64,000 nucleotides of DNA. Source: CBDAPE01 sp965198325. Lineage in GTDB: Bacteria; Pseudomonadota; Alphaproteobacteria; UBA828; JAPUJA01. The position numbers were made by a program, and so were the translations under genes. Every line of letters begins with the position of its first letter. The stretch's first letter is position 1. Shown in pieces: positions 37,024-45,753 of this stretch. The stretch is from assembly GCA_965198325.1 (NCBI GenBank), contig CBDAPE010000014.1, positions 248,001 through 312,000 on the forward strand, read 5' to 3'. A model generated the notes under the pieces. It was given only the letters and a program-made list of their open reading frames with translations. It made no database searches and was not told the DNA's origin.

Positions 37024-37906
37024 CTAGCCCGCCCCGTCCGGCGGCGGGTCAAGTTCCCGATGGCGCAGGCTCATACGCCAGCCGGATTCACCCAACGCGG
37101 CCGCCAGACGTTCGGCCACGACCACGGAGCGATGGCGCCCGCCCGTGCAGCCCAGCGCAATCGTAAGATAGGACTTGCCCTCCCGCTCGTAGGCGGGAAG
37201 CAGCTGCTCCAGCATGGCGGCGAGACTATCAAAAAAAGGCGTGAAGGCCGAATCGCCGGTGACGAAGGCATCGACGGTCGGATCCTTCCCGTTTAGGGGC
37301 CGCAGGCTCTCCTCGTAATGGGGGTTGGCGAGGAACCGGACGTCGAAGACCAGGTCGGCGTCGCGCGGCAGACCCAGCGGATAGGCGAACGAGCTCACGA
37401 AGACGGTAAGACCCGTGCTCGACTCGAGCAGATAGTCGCCGCCCAACAGCCATTTGAGATCGGCGATTGCGAGGCGCGACGTATCGATCGCCCGGTCTGC
37501 GCGCGCGCAACCAACCCAGTGCCTCGCGTTCGAGGCGAATGCCGTCGATCACCGGCTGGTCGGCGGCCAGCGGGTGGCGCCGCCGCGTTTCCGTGAAGCG
37601 GCGCTGGATAATCTCGTCGTCGCAATCCAGGAAAAGCAGGCGGACAGCAAGCTCAGGGAGGGCAACCAGCGAATCGAACACGGCGCTGAATTGTTCGATA
37701 TCGAGATAGCGGGTCCGGATATCGATACCGACGGCGAGCGCCTGACGCTCGCCGTCATGCGAGCGCGCGACGCGTTCGAGCAAAGTGAGCGGCAGATTGT
37801 CGACGGCCTCGTAGCCGATATCCTCGAGCAGCTTGAGCACGGTCGACTTGCCTGCGCCCGACAGGCCCGTGACGATGACGACCGGGGTCGGGGGCACTGT
37901 GTTCAT
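37024..37906 (-). CDS. rapZ: RNase adapter protein RapZ, interrupted by a frameshift
   Basis: About 293 residues when joined. The N-terminal P-loop ATPase starts MNTVPPTPVVIVTGLSGAGKST at 37906 (shown in two parts: VVIVTGLSGAGKST and MNTVPP) with DNLPLTLL and DCDDEIIQRRFTETRRRHPL. At about 37508 the frame breaks in an alternating GC run: REALGWLRARR shifts, and LESSTGLTVFVSSFAYPLG and LGCTGGRHRSVVVAE continue in another frame to 37024. RapZ regulates amino-sugar synthesis in enterobacteria; here it sits in the hprK-EIIA-HPr operon. An indel of two bases in the GC repeat would restore the protein. Confidence 0.88.
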
Positions 37907-38319
37907 GGCCGGCGCACTGCGAGCCTGACTTTGGCGGGCGCAGAGGACTCGCACGCATGGAGCCGCAGCAGGGGCAGCGAGACACCCTCGAGTTCCGCCG
38001 TCAGCGCATCGTCGGGCAGGCGTTCGACGGCGTCCCGATCGACCAGGTCGATGACCAACCCGATACGGGCGGCGTCTGCGGCCGGGTACCGCTTAATGCC
38101 CAGCCCGCGTACTTCGAGCAGGCCGCCGAGGGACTCTGGCGCGGAGGCGACCAACCCGCCGTCGACGGCTGTCAGCGCCACGCGGTCGTCAGCGACCAGT
38201 TGCGCGCCACCATCGATCAGGCGCAACGCAAGGTCCGATTTGCCGGCGCCGGACGGTCCGCGAAGCAGAACCCCCACGCCGTCGATTTCGACGCAGCTTG
38301 CATGGATCGACGCTGTCAT
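37903..38319 (-). CDS. hprK: HPr kinase/phosphorylase, short alphaproteobacterial form
   Basis: A 138-residue protein holding only the catalytic domain of HPr kinase. Walker A is in VLLRGPSGAGKSDLALRL; AQLVADDRVAL and LEVRGLGIKRYP are the family metal and signature regions. It lacks the N-terminal domain of the roughly 300-residue Gram-positive enzyme, as is normal in alphaproteobacteria. The start at 38319 is nearest the domain. ATGA overlap with rapZ. First gene of the hprK-rapZ-EIIA-ptsH-ptsI unit. Confidence 0.92.
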   Translation of the reverse strand: MTASIHASCVEIDGVGVLLRGPSGAGKSDLALRLIDGGAQLVADDRVALTAVDGGLVASAPESLGGLLEVRGLGIKRYPAADAARIGLVIDLVDRDAVERLPDDALTAELEGVSLPLLRLHACESSAPAKVRLAVRRP

Positions 38320-38450
38320 GTCGGTGCAGAAGGTGGGCCGCTCGCCGCGCCCTGTCAACGGCATCGGCGGCCAGATGGCGCTTTTGGTCCGGTGAATAAT
38401 TTGTTTGAATGATCCGATGTTTCGCGCCCCATTCCAGGAAGGAGACGCCG

Positions 38451-38957
38451 GTGCGGCCCGCGGCCCTGTTCTCAATCGCAATAATTATTCTGGTTTCGGC
38501 CATGGCCTCGGCCTCGGAGGTTCGGGCGGCTGAAAATGGCCTCTCGCAGGGTGGATATCTGGTCCGCATCATGGATTGCTCCGGCTGCCATACGCCGGGT
38601 GCGCTTCGCGGACAACCCGATCCCACGCGGTTTCTTGGCGGTGGCGATGTCGGCATCCAGATCCCGGGGCTCGGGACATTCTTTGCCCCCAACCTCACCA
38701 CCGACCGGGCAACGGGTCTGGGCGACTGGAGCGTCGACGAGATTATCCAAGCGGTGCCCGAGGGAGTGCAGCCGGATGGGCGTGAGTTGGCGCCGATCAT
38801 GCCCTGGCGCTCTTACGCCGTGCTGAACGACGGCGACGCGCGGGCGCTTGCGCTGTACCTGAAGTCTTTGCCAGCCATCGTTTATACCGTGCCCGGACCG
38901 TTCGGCCCGGGCGAAACACCCGATGCGCCCTATCTGGCGCCGGTTAATCCCGACTGA
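38451..38957 (+). CDS. Exported mono-heme cytochrome c
   Basis: A 168-residue protein with a signal peptide (hydrophobic PAALFSIAIIILVSAM then ASASEVRAAE) and one heme motif, CSGCH, near residue 42. Later conserved stretches FFAPNLTTDRATGLGDW and MPWRSYAVLNDGDARALALYLKSLP match the cytochrome c family found with dehydrogenases; MPW may hold the axial Met. A GTG start at 38451 follows AAGGAGA. It is a lone plus-strand gene between hprK and ptsN, which usually have no such neighbour. No partner enzyme is adjacent. Confidence 0.88.
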   Translation: MRPAALFSIAIIILVSAMASASEVRAAENGLSQGGYLVRIMDCSGCHTPGALRGQPDPTRFLGGGDVGIQIPGLGTFFAPNLTTDRATGLGDWSVDEIIQAVPEGVQPDGRELAPIMPWRSYAVLNDGDARALALYLKSLPAIVYTVPGPFGPGETPDAPYLAPVNPD

Positions 38958-38970
38958 TCGGGGTCTGGCC

Positions 38971-39435
38971 CTAGGCCGCGTGGCTGGCGGCGGGTTCAAT
39001 CAGTAAGGCGTAAAGCGCCTCCGCGTCCGCGGATGCGCGCAATTTTTTGCAGGTCGCCTTGTCGCGGAGCAATCGCGAAATGCGCGCGAGGGCCTTGAGG
39101 TGGTCGGCACCGGCGGATTCCGGCGCGAGCAGGAGGAAGATGAGATCGACGGGCTGCTCGTCGATGGCGTCGAAATCGATCGGCGTGTCCAGCCGGGCGA
39201 ACAGTCCGTAGAGGCGGTCGAGGCCGCCGAGCTTGCCGTGAGGGATCGCGATGCCCTGGCCGACGCCAGTGGTTCCCAGCCGCTCGCGTTCGAGCAAAAC
39301 GTCGAAAATCTCGCGGTCGTGAAGGCCGTAGGTCTCCGATGCCGCGTGGGCGAGTTCCTGTAAGGCTTGTTTCTTGCTTGTCGCCTTGAGCGCGGGGACG
39401 ACCCCTTCGAGGCCGATCAGATCCGAAATTTCCAT
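38971..39435 (-). CDS. ptsN: Nitrogen-PTS EIIA protein PtsN
   Basis: A 154-residue EIIA-Ntr domain. The phospho-His is His66 in GIAIPHGKL; LLLAPESAGADHLKALARISRLL is the family's second half. It takes phosphate from HPr-type carriers and regulates potassium and nitrogen processes in known systems. The start at 39435 has GAGGGAG upstream. Last gene of the kdsD-lptCAB-rpoN-hpf-ptsN string. Confidence 0.95.
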   Translation of the reverse strand: MEISDLIGLEGVVPALKATSKKQALQELAHAASETYGLHDREIFDVLLERERLGTTGVGQGIAIPHGKLGGLDRLYGLFARLDTPIDFDAIDEQPVDLIFLLLAPESAGADHLKALARISRLLRDKATCKKLRASADAEALYALLIEPAASHAA

Positions 39436-39445
39436 GGATTCTCCC

Positions 39446-40033
39446 TCACGGTGTGGCGGTGGGCGCTTGGGGGTCGATCCAGCCAATACTGCCGTCCCGG
39501 CGCTGATACACCATGTTAAGACCGCCGTGCGCACTGTTTCGGAACATCAATGCCGGCAGGTCGGTCAGGTTCATGTGCATGACCGCCTCACCGACAGTCA
39601 ACGACTCGATCGCGGTCGTGGTCTCTGCGACGATAACGGGGGCGAGCGTCTCCGGCTCGTCGTCCTCGCGATCGTGAGCTTCTTCCGCCAGGGTGTAAAG
39701 ATGGGCGGTCAGTTGCGAAGTCGGCGCCCCGCTGCCCTGGTGGTGATTGCGAAGCCGGCGCTTGTAACGGCGGAGCTGCTTCTCCACCCGCTCGGCCGCG
39801 GCGTCGAAGCTCGCGTAGATATCATTGTTACGGGCATGGCTCTGGGGCGTGACCCCGGCAATGGCGTGGACGGAGATGGCTGTCTCGAAGCCGCGGCCTT
39901 CCCGCGAAAATACCACCTGGGCCTCCATCGCGTCGCCGAAATACTTGCTCACTGCCGCCCTCAGGCGGTCCTTCACATGCTTGCGTAGGGCGTCGCCTAC
40001 TTGGACCTGCTTGCCCTTGACCAAGACCTGCAT
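39446..40033 (-). CDS. hpf: Ribosome hibernation-promoting factor, long form
   Basis: A 195-residue HPF. The N-terminal S30AE domain (MQVLVKGKQVQVGDALRKHV, then KQLRRYKRRLRNHH) binds the 30S decoding site. The C-terminal dimerisation domain of the long form is clear: AVMHMNLTDLPALMFRNS and MVYQRRDGSIGWID. It drives 100S ribosome formation in stationary phase. The start at 40033 matches family N-termini. It lies between rpoN and ptsN. Confidence 0.94.
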   Translation of the reverse strand: MQVLVKGKQVQVGDALRKHVKDRLRAAVSKYFGDAMEAQVVFSREGRGFETAISVHAIAGVTPQSHARNNDIYASFDAAAERVEKQLRRYKRRLRNHHQGSGAPTSQLTAHLYTLAEEAHDREDDEPETLAPVIVAETTTAIESLTVGEAVMHMNLTDLPALMFRNSAHGGLNMVYQRRDGSIGWIDPQAPTATP

Positions 40034-40168
40034 GGATGTGCGACGTCTCTCGGTAATGTACTCGATGAGCCGCGACTGATGCGGTTTGCAGACGCGACCG
40101 GGCGCGGCGAAGGGCTGGAAAATAGGTCTGTGACGAAACGAAGTCAAGGGCCCCGGAACGGGTCCCGG

Positions 40169-41647
40169 CTAGGTCATTATGGCCACTCTCTTTTTCTGGC
40201 GGCGACGCTCGACGGAAGATGGGATTCGCATCCCTTCGCGATACTTCGCGACCGTTCGGCGCGCGATGTGGATTCCCGCCAGGCGCAGGATTTCCGCCAG
40301 CCGGTCGTCGGATAGGGGGCGGTTTGTGTCTTCCGACTCGATGAGCCGGCGAATCCGCTCCCGGACCGCTTCGGCCGCGATTGCATCGCCGCCCGTGGAG
40401 CTGCCGAGCGCCGTACTGAAGAAAAATTTGAGCTCGAAGGTCCCCCGGGGAGTCGCCATGTATTTGTTGTTCACGACCCGGCTTACGGTGCTCTCGTGCA
40501 TCTCGATCGCCTCTGCGATGTCGCGCAGGATGAGGGGCTTGAGGTGCTGCAGGCCGTGGGTCAGGAACGCTTCCTGCTGGCGGATGATCGCCCTGGCGAC
40601 CTTGACAATGGTATGAGCCCGCTGGTCGAGCGATTTGACCAGCCAGTTAGCCTGGCTCAGGCAGCCGGCGATATAGTCGCGGTCCTGCTTGCTGCAGGCG
40701 GTCTTGCGAATCTCGGCGTGATAGTGGCGATCGACGAGCACTTTGGGCAGGGTGTCGTTGTTGAGCTCCACATGCCAGGCTCCGCCGGGATCCTGGCGGA
40801 GGAAAACGTCGGGCACGATCGTCTGGGCGATTTCCGCCTCGAAAAGCTGAGCCGGCTTGGGGTTGAGCGCCTTGATCTCGCCGATCATTTCACTCAGGTC
40901 CTCGCGGTCGACGCCGCAAAGAGACTCGAGCTTGGCGAAGTCGCCTGCCGCGAGTGCGCCGAGGTTGTCGAGCAAGGCGACCATCGCCGGGTCGAGCCGG
41001 TCTCGCTCCGCCAGCTGAAGGGCGAGACAGTCGGCGAGATCGCGGGCGAACAGGCCGGTCGGATCGAAACGCCGCAAGGTGGCGAGAACCGCCTCGATGC
41101 GTGCCGGGTCGCAGGCGAGACGAGTTGCGGCGTCGGCGGGGTCATCCGTGTAATAGCCGGAACTGTCAAGCGAATCGATCAAGTGAAGCCCGATTAGGCG
41201 GTCGATCGGGTCGGCAATTTCAAGCGTGAGCTGGTCGACCAAATAGCTGCGCAGAGTTTCGGGACGGGTCAACGTCTGTTCGAGCCGGCTGATCCCGTCG
41301 TCGGATGCTGCGGCGCTGCCGCTGCGTCCGTCCCAGTCGCCGGGCCCGGCGGCCGCGTGATCGGCCGGGGCGCTTTCGCCGTAATCCTCTGCGTCCGTTT
41401 CCCCGTCGTCGTAGCCGGCGGTCTCGGAGTCCGAGTCTGCCGACTGTGCCGTCTCCGATTCGTCGTAGGCAGGTGCGAGCGCGCCCTCGCCCGGACTGGC
41501 CAGCAGCAGGTTGTTGCGCAGCTCTTCGGTCACGACGTCAAAGAGTTCGAGATTCGAGAGCGGCAAGAGCTTGATCGACCGTTGGAGCTGGGGCGTCATA
41601 ACAAGGCCCTGGCCCTGACGGAGTTCGAGACGGTTCCGAAGCGTCAT
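40169..41647 (-). CDS. rpoN: RNA polymerase sigma-54 factor
   Basis: A 492-residue sigma-54. The activator-contact region begins TLRNRLELRQGQGLVMTPQL; an acidic linker follows (about residues 55-115); then the core-binding and helix-turn-helix regions (HESTVSRVVNNKYMATPRG) and the RpoN box RRTVAKYREGM. The start at 41647 is preferred to one seven codons earlier. Directly downstream of lptB, a conserved pairing. Confidence 0.96.
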   Translation of the reverse strand: MTLRNRLELRQGQGLVMTPQLQRSIKLLPLSNLELFDVVTEELRNNLLLASPGEGALAPAYDESETAQSADSDSETAGYDDGETDAEDYGESAPADHAAAGPGDWDGRSGSAAASDDGISRLEQTLTRPETLRSYLVDQLTLEIADPIDRLIGLHLIDSLDSSGYYTDDPADAATRLACDPARIEAVLATLRRFDPTGLFARDLADCLALQLAERDRLDPAMVALLDNLGALAAGDFAKLESLCGVDREDLSEMIGEIKALNPKPAQLFEAEIAQTIVPDVFLRQDPGGAWHVELNNDTLPKVLVDRHYHAEIRKTACSKQDRDYIAGCLSQANWLVKSLDQRAHTIVKVARAIIRQQEAFLTHGLQHLKPLILRDIAEAIEMHESTVSRVVNNKYMATPRGTFELKFFFSTALGSSTGGDAIAAEAVRERIRRLIESEDTNRPLSDDRLAEILRLAGIHIARRTVAKYREGMRIPSSVERRRQKKRVAIMT

Positions 41648-41711
41648 GGCGCCGACCCTAGCGCCCAAATGACTAAAAGCCTGTTAAGGGATAGTCGTGT
41701 CTGGCGCAGGT

Positions 41712-42494
41712 CTACAGGCTGAAGCGCTCGCCGAGATACACCCGGCGGACCTCTTCGTGGCTGACGATGTCGTCGGGCGCGCCCTCCATCAGCACGGTGC
41801 CTTCGTGGAGGATGTAGGCCCGGTCGACGATGTCGAGGGTCTCGCGCACGTTGTGGTCGGTGATCAGCACGCCGATGCCCCGGTCCTTGAGGTGGCTGAC
41901 CAGATCGCGGATATCGGCGACGGCGATCGGGTCGATCCCGGCCAACGGTTCGTCAAGCAGCATGAAGCTTGGTTTCGAAGCGAGCGCCCGGGCGATTTCG
42001 ACGCGCCGCCGCTCGCCGCCCGAGAGGGCCAGTGCCGGGGTGCGCCGCAGATGGGTGATGGAGAATTCCGCGAGCAGGTCGTCGAGCAGGGCCTCGCGTT
42101 TCTCGGCGATCGGTTCCACGACCTCGATCACCGCGCGGACGTTGTTCTCCACGGTCAGGCCCCGGAAGATCGACGCCTCCTGAGGCAAGTACCCGATGCC
42201 GAGCCGGGCGCGGCGATACATCGGCAATTCCGTAATGTCGTGACCGTCGAGCGTGATCGTGCCGTAATCGGGCGCGAGCAGCCCGGTCACGCAATAAAAG
42301 CAAGTCGTCTTGCCCGCACCGTTGGGGCCGAGCAGTCCAACCACCTCGCCGCGCTGCACCGAGAATCCGACATCGCGCAGGACAGGGCGTTTCCTGAAGC
42401 GCTTGCCCAAATTAAGCGCCGCCAAGCCGTCGTTTTCAGCGACGAGGCGGGGCGCACCGGGATCGGGTTCGGGGGTGACGGGGATATCGTCCAT
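41712..42494 (-). CDS. lptB: LPS export ABC transporter ATP-binding protein LptB
   Basis: A 260-residue ABC ATPase powering LPS extraction from the inner membrane. Walker A GLLGPNGAGKTTCFY, Q-loop LPQEASIFRGLTV, signature LSGGERRRVEIARAL, Walker B FMLLDEPLAGIDPIAV and the H-loop ITDHNVRETL are all intact. A 20-residue Pro-rich lead precedes the domain. Neighbours lptA and lptC confirm the role. Confidence 0.96.
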   Translation of the reverse strand: MDDIPVTPEPDPGAPRLVAENDGLAALNLGKRFRKRPVLRDVGFSVQRGEVVGLLGPNGAGKTTCFYCVTGLLAPDYGTITLDGHDITELPMYRRARLGIGYLPQEASIFRGLTVENNVRAVIEVVEPIAEKREALLDDLLAEFSITHLRRTPALALSGGERRRVEIARALASKPSFMLLDEPLAGIDPIAVADIRDLVSHLKDRGIGVLITDHNVRETLDIVDRAYILHEGTVLMEGAPDDIVSHEEVRRVYLGERFSL

Positions 42495-42524
42495 GCTTGC
42501 TCCGCTCGTCGCGCGGTCCGCGCG

Positions 42525-43076
42525 TTACTCCGTTGCCTCAGGAACGAAGATGCTCTTCACGCGCTCGCCTTCTCCCGTCGTCCCGGCGGCGCTTTCGACC
42601 CGAGAATACCCTGTCTCGAGGTTCATCACCAGATGGTTGCCGTGAATAACGTTCTGGTCGCGCGTCAGCACGACATCCGCGCCGCTCAGGTCGATGATCC
42701 CCTGCTCGACGTCATAGACCCCGACATCGCCGTGGGCGGTCTGGTTGGGCGACGAGACGAACACGTTACCCTGGGCGTCGATGCGTGAAATCGTGGTGCC
42801 CTCGTCGGTCCCGTCGCTCTCCGTGTAATGCACCACCAGCGTCTCGGCGGAGAGGTTCATTTCGCCTTGGACGGCCAGCACATCGCCCCTGAAAATCGCG
42901 ATGCTTTTGTCGCGCTGGACTTCGAGGCTGTCCGCCGTCACCTCGATCGGCAGGGACGAATCATGTCCCGTGGCGGTGCTGGTCTGGGCCAGTGCCGGCG
43001 TGACCGCGAGCAGCAGGACGGCCAAGCAGAGGCTTGCGCGCCGGCGAGCGAGGCGATCCGGGTGTGCCGCAGTCAT
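42525..43076 (-). CDS. lptA: LPS transport periplasmic protein LptA
   Basis: A 183-residue periplasmic protein with a signal peptide ending near VTPALAQ and an OstA-type beta-jellyroll (IEVTADSLEVQRDKSIAIF, FRGDVLAVQGEMNL, SRIDAQGNVFVSS). It bridges LPS from LptC to the outer-membrane LptD. Overlaps lptC by ATGA. Confidence 0.92.
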   Translation of the reverse strand: MTAAHPDRLARRRASLCLAVLLLAVTPALAQTSTATGHDSSLPIEVTADSLEVQRDKSIAIFRGDVLAVQGEMNLSAETLVVHYTESDGTDEGTTISRIDAQGNVFVSSPNQTAHGDVGVYDVEQGIIDLSGADVVLTRDQNVIHGNHLVMNLETGYSRVESAAGTTGEGERVKSIFVPEATE

Positions 43077-43765
43077 GGCCGCGCGCTTTCCTGGTCCGGA
43101 TAAATGACCAGATGGACCGGTCCGCCGAACAGAATCCGTTCGCCCCTGTCGAGCAACTCGAACCCCACCGCGCTCAAGACCCCGAGCGGACCCTGCCCTT
43201 CGACCGGGTCCTCGCCCGACGCACGCCCGAGCGCCAGTTCGATTCGCGCGCGCGCGGTGCGCATCTCGAAACCCGTATCCGAGAAGGCGTTGACCGCACC
43301 CTCCAGATCGAGAATCTCGTTGCCGCGAAAATAATCGCCGCGCTCGGCGGTCAACGCGAGCCAGCTGTCGTCCGAAAGAATGATGTCCGCTTTCGGCGCC
43401 AGCAACTCGATGAGATCGGCGTCGGCGTTTTCCTGGATCGCCTGATCGGCGACGATCGTGTAGCCCTGATTCTTGGAATCGACCCCGATGTAACGCGCAT
43501 TCTCCATGGTCAGCGGGCCGGAGTCAGTTGGTTCCGCGGGCGAAAAGCCCAAACGGAAGCCGTCTTCCTTGCCCGAGATCATCGGCCAGATCACGACGAT
43601 CGCGAGCAGAACGACGGCGATCCCGGGCAACGCGTAGCGCATCAGCCGGGCGAACAGCGAATAGCCCTCGCCAATATCGGTGACCGCCCGGCGGTCCCGG
43701 ACGTCGATCCCGGCCAGCCGTTCGCGCTTGTTCTCGCCGTCCGCCACCGTACCCGCGCTGCTCAC
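43073..43765 (-). CDS. lptC: LPS export protein LptC
   Basis: A 230-residue protein with one N-terminal membrane helix (LPGIAVVLLAIVVIWPMI, about residues 47-64) and a periplasmic jellyroll, the LptC layout. It receives LPS from LptBFG and passes it to LptA. The ATG shares ATGA with the kdsD stop, and its own stop overlaps lptA, so three LPS genes are translated in series. Confidence 0.9.
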   Translation of the reverse strand: MSSAGTVADGENKRERLAGIDVRDRRAVTDIGEGYSLFARLMRYALPGIAVVLLAIVVIWPMISGKEDGFRLGFSPAEPTDSGPLTMENARYIGVDSKNQGYTIVADQAIQENADADLIELLAPKADIILSDDSWLALTAERGDYFRGNEILDLEGAVNAFSDTGFEMRTARARIELALGRASGEDPVEGQGPLGVLSAVGFELLDRGERILFGGPVHLVIYPDQESARP

Positions 43766-44763
43766 GCCACGCCCGCCCGAAGGCAGTCGTGGATGTGGAG
43801 GATGCCGGTCGGTCGGCCAGCCGAATCGACGACGAACAGGGCCGTAATGTTGGCCTCGTTCATCAGCCGCAGCGCCTCGCCCGCTAGCATGCCCTCGGTG
43901 ACGGTCTTGGGCTCGGGCGTCATGATGTCGCCCGCCGTCTTGCTCAGCAGTCCGTCGTCCATATGTCGGCGCAGGTCGCCGTCTGTGATGACACCCGTAA
44001 GTCGGCCTGTGTCGTCGACGATGCCGAGGCAGCCGAAGTGGCGGCTCGTCATGATGATCAGCGCGTCGGTCATTGCGACGTTCGGGGCGACCAGCGGCAT
44101 CGCCTCACCGCCATGCATGAGTTCGCCCGCTCGGGTCAGCAGACGCCCGAGTTTGCCGCCCGGGTGCAAAATGTGAAAATCGTCGGCCGAAAAGCCCCTG
44201 CGCCGAAGGACGCAGATCGCCAACGCGTCGCCCAACGCTAGCATCATGGTCGTCGAGGTGGTCGGCGCCAGGCCCATCGGCCCGGCCTCGGGTGCATCGG
44301 GCAGCACGAGCGCGACGTCGGCGGCCTCGACGAGGCTCGATGTCCCGCGCCCCACGATTGCGACGAGCGGGATCGCGAAGCGCCTCGAATAGGCGACGAG
44401 ATCGGTCAGCTCCTCGGTCTCGCCCGAATTCGACAGCGCGAGCACGGCGTCGCTGGCAGTGATCATGCCGAGATCGCCGTGACTGGCGTCGCCCGGGTGG
44501 ACGAAGATCGCCGGTGTGCCCGTCGAGGCAAAGGTCGCGGCGATCTTGCGTGCGATCTGACCGCTCTTGCCCATACCGGTCACCACGAGCCGGCCAGTAA
44601 TCCCGGAGAGAATATCAGTCGCGGCCACGAAGCGCTGGTCGAGGGCGTCGGCGAGCGCGGCGATACCGCCGGCCTCGCAGCGCAACACGTCGCGCGCAGC
44701 ATCGAGGTCGTCGGCCCGGCGTTCGCGCGCCTCATCGGTGGGTGTTGCCGCGGGGTCAGCCAT
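43762..44763 (-). CDS. kdsD: Arabinose-5-phosphate isomerase (KdsD/KpsF/GutQ)
   Basis: First step in Kdo synthesis for LPS. The 333-residue protein has a SIS domain (VVTGMGKSGQIARKIA, HGDLGMITASDAVLALSNSGET, APTTSTTMMLALGDALA) followed by two CBS domains (from MTDALIIMTSRHFGCLGIVD). Length and domain order are standard. It is placed upstream of lptC as in most alphaproteobacteria. Confidence 0.94.
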   Translation of the reverse strand: MADPAATPTDEARERRADDLDAARDVLRCEAGGIAALADALDQRFVAATDILSGITGRLVVTGMGKSGQIARKIAATFASTGTPAIFVHPGDASHGDLGMITASDAVLALSNSGETEELTDLVAYSRRFAIPLVAIVGRGTSSLVEAADVALVLPDAPEAGPMGLAPTTSTTMMLALGDALAICVLRRRGFSADDFHILHPGGKLGRLLTRAGELMHGGEAMPLVAPNVAMTDALIIMTSRHFGCLGIVDDTGRLTGVITDGDLRRHMDDGLLSKTAGDIMTPEPKTVTEGMLAGEALRLMNEANITALFVVDSAGRPTGILHIHDCLRAGVA

Positions 44764-44883
44764 CGGAGTCCGAAAGATTCCGCGAATTGCAAGTGTGTTC
44801 GGATGCTTGTCGGAGTATGTGACGGCACCGGATAAAGGTCAATGAAGGCTCCCGAATTTCTTGCCGGCCGCCGCCCGGCGGCC

Positions 44884-45495
44884 TCAGTGGGCGAAGATGT
44901 CGACATCATCCCAGCCGGCCAGGTCGAGGGCGACCCGGTCCGGCAGGAAGGAAAAGCAGGCGTCCGCCAGGGCGGCCCGGCCTTCCCGGGCGAGCATGGC
45001 GTCGAGTTTGTCCTTCAACGCGTGCAGGTGAAGCACGTCCCCGGCGGCATAGGCCATCTGCGCGTCCGTGAGCTCGTCCGCGCCCCAGTCCGACGACTGC
45101 TGCTGCTTGGAGAGATCGATGCCGAGCAGCTCCCGGCACAGATCCTTGAGTCCGTGACGGTCCGTAAAGGTGCGGCTGAGCTTGGAGGCGATCTTGGTGC
45201 AATAGACCGGCCCGCAATCGACGCCGAGATGCTGCCGCAGCGTGGCCATGTCGAAGCGCGCAAAGTGAAACAGCTTGAGCACGGCCGGATCGGCGAGCAG
45301 GGCGATCAGGTTCGGCGCCGCGACGCTGTCCTTGGCGACCTTGACGAGATGGACCGCGCCATCGCCCGCCGAGAGCTGGACCAGGCAGAGCCGGTCGCGC
45401 GCGGGGTCGAGCCCCATGGTCTCGGTATCGACCGCGACCATGGGGCCGAGATCGAGCCCGTCCGGCAGGTCGCCGTGGTGAAGATCGATGGTCAT
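44884..45495 (-). CDS. rnd: Ribonuclease D-like 3'-5' exonuclease, short form
   Basis: A 203-residue DEDDy exonuclease domain: AVDTETMGL (Asp, Glu), FHFARFDMATL (Asp) and QMAYAAGDVLHLHAL (Tyr, Asp). The HRDC domains of the roughly 380-residue enteric RNase D are missing, as in many alphaproteobacterial versions upstream of kdsD. Likely role: 3' trimming of structured RNA. The tRNA-Leu gene lies just upstream on the same strand. Confidence 0.9.
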   Translation of the reverse strand: MTIDLHHGDLPDGLDLGPMVAVDTETMGLDPARDRLCLVQLSAGDGAVHLVKVAKDSVAAPNLIALLADPAVLKLFHFARFDMATLRQHLGVDCGPVYCTKIASKLSRTFTDRHGLKDLCRELLGIDLSKQQQSSDWGADELTDAQMAYAAGDVLHLHALKDKLDAMLAREGRAALADACFSFLPDRVALDLAGWDDVDIFAH

Positions 45496-45533
45496 CGGCT
45501 AATCCGGCTCCGTATCCGGCCGCGCGTCAAGAG

Positions 45534-45620
45534 TGGTGCCCAGGAGAAGACTCGAACTTCCACGACCTTGCGGCCACTAGATCCTGAATCTAGCGCGTCT
45601 ACCAATTCCGCCACCTGGGC
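45534..45620 (-). tRNA. tRNA-Leu (anticodon CAG)
   Basis: An 87-base tRNA with a long variable arm, beginning GCCCAGGTGGCGGAATTGG on the minus strand. The anticodon stem CTAGA/TCTAG encloses TTCAGGA, giving CAG, and the T arm has GTTCGAGTC. CCA is encoded (45534-45536). Confidence 0.96.
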
Positions 45621-45753
45621 GTTGCTGGTGCGTGGCTTTGAGTAGTCATCGCAAGCACCGATGTCAACTGCGGAGCGCGCGGGTGCCTGACCTGGGCGCC
45701 GCGATGTCAACAAATGCTTGCGGGCCGACGCACCCGACGCTAGACCTTGCGCC

